DNA of 19,357 bases, from contig VXIS01000539.1 of the NCBI GenBank assembly GCA_008704415.1, forward strand, positions 1 through 19,357, written 5' to 3'. The position numbers and the translations under genes were made by a program. The stretch is from Sphaerosporella brunnea. Its lineage: Eukaryota > Ascomycota > Pezizomycetes > Pezizales > Pyronemataceae. The notes under the pieces were generated by a model, which saw only the letters and a list, made by a program, of their open reading frames with translations, was not told the origin of the DNA and did not search any database. How positions within the stretch are numbered: position 1 is the stretch's first letter; the number at the start of each line of letters is the position of its first letter. This document shows positions 9,729 through 16,828 of this stretch, one piece after another.

Positions 9729-9999
9729 AGCAGAATGTACTCTAATATCCGTCAATTTTACGGTGCCTGTGGGCTTTGGGCATGTCTTTCATCATAAATA
9801 AACAAAGAAATGAGAAATCTTTTCTTTGTTTTCCTGTAATATTCCTGCAGTCCTTTTCTTGTTTCCTTGTTTCCTTATTTCCCGTATCGCCGACTGGACA
9901 AATAAATCAATAACTCATCAATCCTATACAGTCCAAAATGCAATCCCGTAGCCCCGGTCCCGCGAAGCACCTGCATACTCATATTCCTGTCAGGCCGAA
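9729..9999. other. AT-rich 3' flank with hairpin and poly(A)-like signals
   Basis: No coding sequence. AATAAA occurs at 9797-9802 and again near 9900. A perfect 11-bp inverted repeat, AAACAAAGAAA at 9800-9810 and its complement at 9821-9831, encloses a 10-nt loop. The stretch could be the old 3' UTR of the broken NTPase gene. T-rich TTGTTTCC repeats lie at about 9858-9883. Confidence 0.4.
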
Positions 10000-10035
10000 G
10001 ACACCAGCGCACGAGTGAGACCACATGTCGCCAGG
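10000..10035 (+). repeat. Left member of a direct repeat flanking LINE copy B
   Basis: GACACCAGCG..AGTGAGACC..ATGTCGCCAGG at this position recurs on the right side of copy B: GACACCAGCG at 11985-11994, AGTGAGACC at 12007-12015, and ATGTCGCCAGG at 12106-12116. The right member has 8 extra bases and is split by the later 3' stub at 12016-12090. The position, directly after the A/C-rich tail of copy B, is that of a target-site duplication, although 36-44 bp is long for one. Confidence 0.55.
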
Positions 10036-10666
10036 ACTAGGTTTGAAATTCGTTTGAGCACCAACCTAGCGGCTTGTATCGGGTGGGTAAAACCTCAAGT
10101 CTCGAGCCCAAGAATAGTCACCGTATAACTGGCACTGTCATGAAGAATACCAGTCAGTGTCAACTGCGGTCACGACTTCGGGTTCAACGAGCCTGAACCC
10201 AGTGCTGTCATGAGTTCTATCGTGGTCATCTGCTTTGATTATTCGGCCTCACATTGAGGCTGTCTGAACGCCGTGACGTTGTCCGTTGCGGCCGTGATCA
10301 TGCGTGACCGACTTTCGCCTATGAGCAAGCAAGTGATTTTCAGTGCATTGGTTTTTCTTCGCCCAGTTTTGTCCTTTGCGGGAAATCAACGAGAACTTGG
10401 GACTCAATCGACGCAGCAAGAGGGGAAAAGAAAAGGGCTTGGTGAAGATGTGCCAGCGTTGCCCGATACTGCGCCACAACCACATAGGTTTCTACGATCC
10501 GGGGCATTCCTTTCCCAGGCAAAATCATGTGCGGTCTTCTTACCGGTCCAAATTGCGATCTCGCACTCGGGTGTCTGATGAGATCTTATGCAGCCGGATG
10601 CACACAGAAACACCGGCCGCCGCCGTTGTGACTGTGATCTGCCAGTTCGTGGCAGTGTGTTCCGCC

Positions 10667-10719
10667 CCTCCCTGCTTCACCTCCCTCCCTGCTTCACCTC
10701 ACCTCCCTCCCTGCTTCAC
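10667..10719 (+). repeat. Short tandem repeat in the 5' leader of copy B
   Basis: CCTCCCTGCTTCAC occurs three times, at 10667-10680, 10684-10697 and 10706-10719. Copy D has fewer units at the same place (from about 17038), and copy C has only a degenerate version, so the unit number varies between copies. Confidence 0.8.
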
Positions 10720-11118
10720 ACACCACACCCTCAGGTATTCGGTGTCAGTATCCACTCGACCACCTGCCTCAACCACAACCATAAAGTTTCCCCACCGCCG
10801 CTGCCACCCCAGGTAACATCATCGCCTCCATCCTCCTACTGATACACTTTTGCGGGCGTCGCCGACTCTCGCGCAAGCAGCCCGAGCAGCCCGAAAAGCT
10901 CGGCATCGCCGACCGACCCGACCAGCTCCTCTCAGCCGAGGGGGGGGGGGGGCAAAAAAGCTAAAATGGAGTGAGTAGGATCGCTCCCCCCTCCCCTCCC
11001 CCCTCTCCGCCGGAGTCCCGACACGTACGGGTTTCCGGGTTCCTTCAACCCGGACGAGGTTTCCTCTCCGTATAGCTCTCGGGCCGACGACGAGTGCTCA
11101 GGAGGATGAGGCCCAACT

Positions 11119-11186
11119 GTAAGTTCACCTACGCACCCCAATCCCAATCCACCACCCATGCCACTGGAGATGCTGATGGATTGCAG
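11119..11186 (+). other. Conserved 68-nt intron-like segment, copy B
   Basis: It begins GTAAGT, has GCTGATGG about 20 nt before the end, and ends GCAG. The same 68-nt segment, with the same borders, is at 13963-14030 and 17464-17531. It follows a Ser/Asp/Glu-rich frame (QEDEAQL-like, phase 2 junction) and precedes the OGFr-module start. Confidence 0.55.
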
Positions 11187-11651
11187 TAGGGGAGGTGAAG
11201 AGGGAGACGATGCCATTGCCGCCGTTGGGTCTGGCGGCGCAGCAGTGCCGGGACCCACAGGCCGGTCCCGCGCATCTGCGCCTGGGGGCCACGGGCTTCC
11301 CAAAAGCCAGCCATCGTGGCCCCCATCGGCAAGGCGAAGATCGAGCGCGGAGGCACCGAGGTGTCTCCGCCTCGTTGCCGCCGCCACTCCCTGGTTGTCG
11401 CCGACAACCTCCAGACCAGGTATGGCCATTGTGCAGGCTGATCTCTTGGCGTTTGCTGATTATCTTGTGGTGAAGCGAGCAACGCTCGGAGGGGAAAACG
11501 CTGGGCTGGAAACACCTCCGGGACCAGTTCGTCACGTTCAACTACTCGAAGATCTTGTACAACGGTCTTTACATCTCGCCATTGACCCCAAAAGTGCCAA
11601 ACAGGCACGTCAGTCTGCTTACGCAAATGAATGGGATCTCTTTCAGATGTA

Positions 11652-11755
11652 GCGAGGAGGAGGAGGTGGTGGTCGTGGTGGAGGAGGAGGAGGAGGTGGT
11701 GGTGGTGGTGGAGGATGAGGTGGTGGTGGTAGTGGTGGAGGAGGAGAAGGAGGAA
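11652..11755 (+). repeat. GAG/GTG microsatellite coding the acidic tail
   Basis: Runs of GAG and GTG triplets replace the short acidic tail that precedes the stop codon in other copies, reading as alternating Glu and Val blocks to TGA at about 11756. The equivalent position in copy E (19183-19259) is almost pure GAG/AAG. Confidence 0.8.
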
Positions 11756-12015
11756 TGATCAGGCCCTGGCGGCCATGGGTTTTTCACGTTTCGGGCCTGT
11801 TTCTTTCCTTTGTTATTCTGTTTTTTCTTTTCCATCGTTCAGTGCGCTTGATATTCAGGGTTGCCGCAATTGAGGCATGAGATCATGTCAATAAGGCGGC
11901 GGACAGGAGATATGGAGAGATGAGTGGAGATGCTGCATGCGGACATTAAACTTGATTACACACACACACAACCATCAGATCGAGGACACCAGCGACTCCG
12001 CGAGCGAGTGAGACC

Positions 12016-12090
12016 AGCACCAATAAGGGAGCGGACAGGATAAGGGAAATCCGTTCACGGTCGAATACATGATTGTATGCGAAAAAAAAA
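12016..12090 (+). mobile_element. 75-bp 5'-truncated LINE 3' stub with target-site duplication
   Basis: The stub contains CAATAAGGGAGCGGACAGG, then TCGAATACATGATTG, then A10, matching the last part of the family 3' UTR. It is flanked by perfect 13-bp direct repeats AGCGAGTGAGACC at 12003-12015 and 12091-12103. A severely 5'-truncated 3' end with a poly(A) tail and a target-site duplication is the signature of target-primed reverse transcription. It landed inside the right-hand flanking repeat of copy B. Confidence 0.85.
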
Positions 12091-12103
12091 AGCGAGTGAG
12101 ACC

Positions 12104-12433
12104 TTATGTCGCCAGGGCCATCGTCGTGGTAGCGGTGCTTTGCAGTGAAGCTTCGCCACTCGAAACCCCGCTCACATTCCCCATATATATGCAGCCTTCG
12201 GTAGCAGCTGCGGCATTGTCTGCACGGCTTTCTTGGGCCCACTGCGTGTGCAACGAGAGTTCATGCCGCTTGAAAGGGTACACGGGCTGCTTGGCATCGA
12301 CAGGAGGAGGAGGTGAGGTTCCTTGAGTCGTCTGGCAGGTTGGAATACCGTAGGCGACGAAAGCGGGGAGAAGAGATGGTGTTGATACTGATGGGTGGGA
12401 AAAGAAGAGAAAGGACAAGATCAACGACGCCAT
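12104..12433 (-). CDS. Possible small secreted protein (hypothetical)
   Basis: An ATG frame of 109 codons from 12433 down. It starts MASLILSFLFF, a hydrophobic stretch like a signal peptide, with a plausible cleavage region around residues 20-27. The rest is Pro-rich (TSPPPPVD) and shows no domain I know; only two cysteines are seen. The last 15 or so codons run to the end of the LINE-stub duplication, so the C-terminus is probably not original. TATATT-like boxes lie upstream on the minus strand, near 12455 and 12500. It could be a chance frame. Confidence 0.25.
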   Translation of the reverse strand: MASLILSFLFFSHPSVSTPSLLPAFVAYGIPTCQTTQGTSPPPPVDAKQPVYPFKRHELSLHTQWAQESRADNAAAATEGCIYMGNVSGVSSGEASLQSTATTTMALAT

Positions 12434-12458
12434 TTCAAGTGGGGTTTGGTGGAATATA

Positions 12459-12485
12459 GATTCCGGTCAAAAATGACCGGAAATC
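12459..12485. promoter_or_regulatory. Palindrome with CGG-N10-CCG, upstream of the minus-strand frame
   Basis: CCGGTCA-AAAA-TGACCGG (12463-12480) is a perfect 7-bp inverted repeat. It extends to GATT/AAATC with one bulged base. The spacing CGG-N10-CCG is that of dimeric Zn2Cys6 binuclear-cluster factors such as yeast Put3. It lies 26-52 bp before the start codon at 12433 on the minus strand. Confidence 0.4.
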
Positions 12486-12751
12486 AATAGTTACAAAAAT
12501 ATACTGCAACGGGCCCAGGATAAAATTATGAAGGAACTGTGGGGTGGGGTGCACGATTCTGACTGGCGTAAATACAGCCGCACAACCGACAGGTCGAGCC
12601 GTCCCTGCGGGTTCCCAGCGGCACAGCCAAAACACCGAGTATGTGTTAGAAATCCGGGGGCTTACCGTTTGAACACGTCAACCTAGGAGTTATCCGCGAA
12701 GGATCAGCCAAAGCTATTGGAGAGCTCGAGGCGCAAAATTTGTGCTGAGGT
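12486..12751. other. Spacer with no supported feature
   Basis: No gene or repeat was recognised up to 12751. At 12752-12779 a block matches 25 of 28 bases of 10323-10350 in copy B, so the outermost part of copy C may begin here. The intervening 12780-13181 has no clear match to copy B and may be an insertion or unrelated DNA. Confidence 0.4.
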
Positions 12752-13962
12752 GAACAAGCGAGTGATTTTCCGTGCATTGCAGGGCCCTCGTAGGATTTAG
12801 CTTAGATGCCCGAGCGAGGGAACAGTCACCGAAGACCTCAATCCCGGGAAAAAAAGAGAACCCAAACTAGCAAGTAGCACAGGGGGCTTGTAAGATATCA
12901 TTTTTTCCATAATTTGTATTGATAAAGTAATCCAAACTGACCATGACCACTCACTAACCCGTACCATGCCTTTCACACTCACCCAATCCCCCCAAAAAAT
13001 CCCACCCTACCTCTGATCCTTCCTTGTTCGCCGAGCTTTTTCTCTTTCATCCTTTAGCATTTTTGCCGAGTTTTGGTAAACTTTTTGCGGCTGTCGACGT
13101 CGCGTTAGAACTGGGATGGGAGGGTTTGTTGCCCCCGCTAGCAAAAAAACGGGCATCTAAGCACTTTTCTCCGTAATTAACGCATCGAGAGGGGAAAAAA
13201 AATATCGAAGATGGGTTTTTATGGATGCTGGATGTGCCAGAGCTGCTTACTGTACTCCGCAACAACCACATACTATATATCTCTCCCAGCGTGATCCGGG
13301 ATACTTCAACTGGGAAAATTGGTGCTTGATTAGGCAATAGTATGGTTAGAACGCGGAGGCGCTATACGCGACCGGAATTTGAGTTTATACGCCCCGGGAG
13401 CTCCATTTGTGTTCCTTTTACCAGATCTCGAATTCGGTCTAAATTGCTATCTCGTCTTCCATGTGCACACTCGGGGTCTTGTGGTACCTGGATACACGCA
13501 CAAACACCGACCGCCGCTGTGGTGACTGTGACTGGCTAGTGAATGTGTTCCGCCCTTCACTTCTTGACTTCTTCATCCCCTCCCCGCTTTACACACCTCC
13601 AGACTGGTATCGGTACCTTTCACCTGTCCACTCAACCACCTGTCTCAACCACAACGATAATGCTCCAATGCAACGACGACAGATCCCCAGGCAACCGCAT
13701 CATCCCCCTAATACCCTTCTGCGGGCCACACCCCGCGGAGCCCGCGAAACGCGGAAAGCGCGACCAGCTCCCGCTCTGCTGAGCTGGCAAGAGAGCCAAA
13801 GAGCGCAAAGTGAGCGACTAGGACCCCTCCCCCCTCGCCACCTGCCGCACCCTGGATCCCCTTAAAGTTTCGGGGACCTTCGAACCCGGCGACTGTGAGG
13901 AGGTTTTCTCTTCCTATAGCTCTCAGACCGACGACGAGTGCTCAGGAGGATGAGGCCCAACT

Positions 13963-14030
13963 GTAAGTTCACCTACGCACCCCAATCCCGATCCACCACC
14001 CATGCCGCTGGAGATGCTGATGGATGTCAG
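13963..14030 (+). other. Conserved 68-nt intron-like segment, copy C
   Basis: Same borders as in copies B and D: GTAAGTTCACCTACG at the start, GCTGATGG near the end and GTCAG at the 3' border. Only a few bases differ from copy B. Confidence 0.55.
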
Positions 14031-14056
14031 TAGAGGAGGTGCAAGGGGGAGACGAT

Positions 14057-14532
14057 GCCATTGCCGCAATTGGATCAGGCGGCGCAGCAGTGCCGGGACC
14101 CACAGGCCGGTCCCGCGCATCTGCGCCTGGGGGCCACGGGCTTCCCAAAAGCCAGCCATCGTGGCCCCCATCGGCAAGGCGAAGATCGAGCGCGGAGGCA
14201 CCGAAGTGTGTCTCCGCCTCGTTGCCGCCGCCACTCCCTGGTTGTCGCCGACAACCTCCAGACCAGGTATGACCATTGTGCAGGCTGATCTCTTGGCGTT
14301 TGCTGATTATCTTGTGGTGAAGCGAGCAACGCTCGGAGGGGAAAACGCTGGGCTGGAAACACCTCCGGGACCAGTTCGTCACGTTCAACTATTCGAAGAT
14401 CTTGTACAACGGTCTTTACTTCTCGCCATTGACCCCAAAAGTGCCAAACAGGCACGTCAGTCTGCTTACGCAACTGAATGGGAGGAAGCCATTGGCGCAA
14501 TTGGATCAGGCGGCGCAGCAGTGCTGGGACCC
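14057..14532 (+). repeat. 45-bp direct repeat marking a mosaic junction in copy C
   Basis: GCCATTG(C/G)CGCAATTGGATC... occurs at 14057-14101 and 14488-14532 with two mismatches in 45 bp. After the first unit the sequence jumps to ACAGGCCGG. After the second it continues into the OGFr module and reaches the same ACAGGCCGG only at about 14751. The first unit is therefore the deleted form and the second the undeleted form of one region. Confidence 0.75.
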
Positions 14533-14748
14533 CGACGACACGCTTGAATACCTGCACGACTGGGTGCAGTGGCTGATCCCGTCGCCAGAGACATCACCCT
14601 TCAACTCCGGCGCACCAGCCGTCGACTTCGCGACGGCATGCGCGTTCCGGCACTGCGCGCCGACCTCAGACACAGTTTTTTGCGCATGCTCGCTGTTTAC
14701 TGTTTGCGTGAGGATCGAGATGACGTGGTTAGAATTGATGCGGTGCGG
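14501..14748 (+). pseudogene. OGFr conserved-region fragment (frameshifted)
   Basis: The encoded LEYLHDWVQWLIP (about 14543-14581) with SPFNSGAP shortly after, then LRADLRHSFLRMLAVYCL (14653-14706), matches the core of the opioid growth factor receptor conserved region: an aromatic-rich H.W.QW.FP segment followed by a helix ending in ML.FYG. OGFr-like proteins occur in many fungi, and their function there is not known. The two parts are in different frames, with a small indel near 14650. The usual later part of the domain (NH.LRITR) is missing and replaced by PIGKAKIER-type repeat sequence. Upstream, LDQAAQQCWDPDD continues in the first frame from 14501. Confidence 0.6.
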
Positions 14749-14869
14749 TACAGGCCGGGCCCGCGCATCTGGGCATCCCAGAAGCCGTGATCGTGGCCCC
14801 CATCGGCAAGGCAAAAAATCGAGCGCGCAGGCACTGATGTGACCAGCGTGTCTCTTGGTCGGAGCGCCG

Positions 14870-15397
14870 GCACTTCCTCGTTGCCGCCGACAACCTTCAG
14901 GCCAAATACGGTGTGAGTGCATCTTACATTCCGCGGAAGAAGACTGGTTTCTGGCCAGCGCTGAAGAAGGGGAGAAAAGCGCTGGCATCCCGATACCGCC
15001 AATTTCTTACTGGGCATGCGATTACGGCGCCTTATCGCAAGGAAAAGCTTCGCAAGAGAGACTCAGACGAGTGCTGATTTTGTCTCTCTCGGGCAACCGG
15101 CAAAGCCGGGAAAACCTTTTCACGGAGTGTAATCGGTGGCTCCCTCAAGTTCGCGAGCTCTGGCGTTCGGTGGAGAAAGAGCTGGGCTGGAAGCACCTTC
15201 GGTGGCGATCTGTTGCCGAGCTGTTCCAGGAGGAAAAGGCCACCCCCGCTACCCTTCAGTTTCTGCCGGATACCAGGGTAGGGCAGGTCGTGGCGGTAGC
15301 CCGGGAGGCACTTCAGAAGCGTTGCATGGAATTAAAGGAGGAGGAGGATGACGATTCATCCGCTTCATCGGGGGGAGAGTGGGAAGGAGAGGAGTGA
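14870..15397 (+). pseudogene. LINE reverse transcriptase C-terminus (broken)
   Basis: In order, and across more than one frame, it encodes: VADNLQAKYGVSA-like sequence; ALASRYRQFLTGHAITAPY (about 14978-15035), the conserved segment before the zinc-knuckle in fungal LINE proteins; DSDEC.FC (about 15062-15082, with an internal TGA); NRQSRENLF (His of the knuckle changed to Asn); RELWRSVEKELGWKHLRW; VAELFQEEKATP; DTRVGQVV; and an acidic tail ending GEWEGEE before TGA at 15395-15397. The second half, from about 15090, is one clean frame. This is the longest coding remnant of the LINE in the window. The RT and endonuclease domains are absent. Confidence 0.7.
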
Positions 15398-15607
15398 TCG
15401 AGCCCTGGCGGCCATGGGTTTTTAACGTTTCGGGCCTTTTTTCTTTCCTTTGTTATTCCTTTACATCTTTTCATTTGTTCTGAACCCTTGGTATTCAGGG
15501 TTCCCGCAGTTGTCGCATGAGATTGAATCGATAAGGCGGCGGACAGGATAAGGGCGGGGATGAGTAATGATCGTTTGCGGTCATAAACCTGATTACAAAC
15601 AAACAAA

Positions 15608-15700
15608 GTACAGCGTGAGCGCTGAGGTCAGTTCAAGCCTTTGGACCTCGAGACGATCATTCAGTTTGTTATGATCAACAACCACATCAAAGGAAAGGAT
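15608..15700 (+). repeat. Orphan piece of the repeat family beyond the copy C tail
   Basis: Just after the A-rich tail, GCGTGAGCGCTGAGGT (15613-15628) followed by TCAAGC.TTTGGA (from 15633) matches 19057-19072 and the DNA from 19090 in copy E. This segment belongs inside the family, just after VADNLQSKYG, and not after its 3' end. Copy C therefore seems to have inserted into an older copy. The 79-codon frame that follows (15641-15880) starts with TTG and resembles no known family. Confidence 0.55.
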
Positions 15701-16828
15701 CTTGGATCCTATGGGTTTCTGAGTGGCTGTCACAAGCAGAGAGGATTGAGAAAAGAAAGAAACCGACAGTTGTCTATGTACAGAAAATTTCTCCCTTATA
15801 TACTGCTGTTCGGCCAAACATTTGCATTCCGTGCTATGACGTTTACTTCAGGCAAATCCGAAATGAATGGCGACGAGTGAGAAAGTATGAGGCTCACCGT
15901 AATACACCGGGGGCGCTGCATATGTATATTGTGCTAACACAGTCCCTACACTCCTTCACTACCTTGTCCTTCCTTTCTCTCATGCTCCGACTCATGGTTT
16001 GCCCTGGGCGCAGCGTCTAACCGGCGGCTGCCTCAGGCTCGGCGCTGGGCTGCTCCTCCCAGTCTCCGGAGAGCTACTAGGATCCGGAGCCCCTGTTGAG
16101 GGAAGCGGGTGGGGAAAACAACTGCGGCGATGCCTCTCCCCCTTTTAGGCCGCTGGGGGTGCGATACCATCCGGCGCTGCACCGCCACACGCGCCTGCCT
16201 CCCTCTGATCCCCTATGCCCCCGGTCCTCCATCCACCCGAACTCCTAACCACGGCGTGGCCGACTCAGCTAGCACATGGCGCGCCGTCAGCTTTAAATCA
16301 TGCTAGAGCAATGATAGCATGTAGGGTCTTCAAATGAATATGATTCTGCATGAAATGAACCACAAACTTTCACAAACCACGTATGCCCACTGTGGAATCT
16401 GTGGCCCCGAGTCATCGATACCGCTTAACCGCCCTACTACCTGCGCGATGTGCCGCACCGCGAGGTCCAAGCTTGATTGCTCTTTGACTTGTGGGAGATC
16501 CCATTTGCTCGGCGTACCCTCATTGATGCATCATTGACCATCACGTCACTGCAGCTGCATTTGCGGTACCCCCAGTGGTGCGTGCAAGAACCTTCGCCCT
16601 TCCACGCGGTAAGCTGCTGAAAATTGGAGAGAGGAAAGAAAGAGATGATTCTCTAAGTACAGCGGGGCGAACCTCTGTTATAATAGAGAGCGTCAGCCAA
16701 AATCATTTGCGTTCCGTTACCAGTCCGCAAATGCCTAGTGTTCCGCGTGCATTGTGTGACATACCATGGCCGAAAACGCAAAATTTAACATTGGCAATTA
16801 CGGTAATTGGTAAACCTTGAGGCGAAAT
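15701..16828. other. Stretch with no supported gene
   Basis: No gene was recognised. A GC-rich block lies at about 16000-16300. A small plus-strand frame at 16334-16537 (67 codons) has several cysteines, including two CxxC pairs, but matches no zinc-finger spacing I know. AT-rich DNA lies at about 16670-16830. Confidence 0.4.

Larger units (their letters stand above)
10036..11984 (+). mobile_element. Composite LINE-like repeat, copy B (short form, both ends present)
   Basis: The most complete short-form copy, 1949 bp if the flanking direct repeat marks its ends. Order of parts: 5' leader shared with copies C and D (from about 10400, with an outlying matching block at 10323-10350); a basic peptide reading AKKLKWSE and TAG at 10952-10978; a Ser/Asp-rich stretch; a 68-nt intron-like segment (11119-11186); an LDLAAQQC-type peptide with the rest of the OGFr module missing; the PIGKAKIER module at 11312-11347; a piece of reverse transcriptase C-terminus (LGWKHLR, about 11475-11521); a Glu/Val microsatellite; and a 3' UTR ending GATTAC(AC)n near 11970. 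Frames are broken by several indels, so it encodes no intact protein. It looks like a non-autonomous, internally deleted derivative. Confidence 0.6.
13182..15607 (+). mobile_element. Composite LINE-like repeat, copy C (mosaic, long form)
   Basis: A copy B-like short form (13182-14483) is joined to the right part of a longer form (about 14484-15607). The left part has the same leader, basic peptide (AKERKVSD and TAG at 13795-13821), 68-nt intron-like segment and PIGKAKIER module (14158-14193). The right part adds what the short form lacks: an OGFr module at 14501-14748, a second PIGKAKIER module at 14790-14825 and a longer reverse transcriptase C-terminus at 14870-15397. It then has the common 3' UTR and the tail GATTACAAACAAACAAA. 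It is the most informative copy for reconstructing the family's gene order. All frames are broken. Confidence 0.6.

Noticed and set aside
10667..10719. Three regularly spaced repeats considered as a CRISPR array
   Set aside because: The units are 14 bp with 3-8 bp gaps, which is a tandem repeat of the leader, and the genome is fungal.
10932..11626. Long minus-strand frames antisense to copy B (165 and 138 codons), with similar ones at 13923-14557
   Set aside because: They recur in copies B and C because the copies are near-identical and GC-rich. Recognisable LINE and OGFr motifs are on the plus strand, so these are antisense shadows.
16334..16537. Cysteine-rich 67-codon frame considered as a zinc-finger protein
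   Set aside because: The CxxC pairs do not match a known spacing, and there is no supporting exon, promoter or homologous copy.
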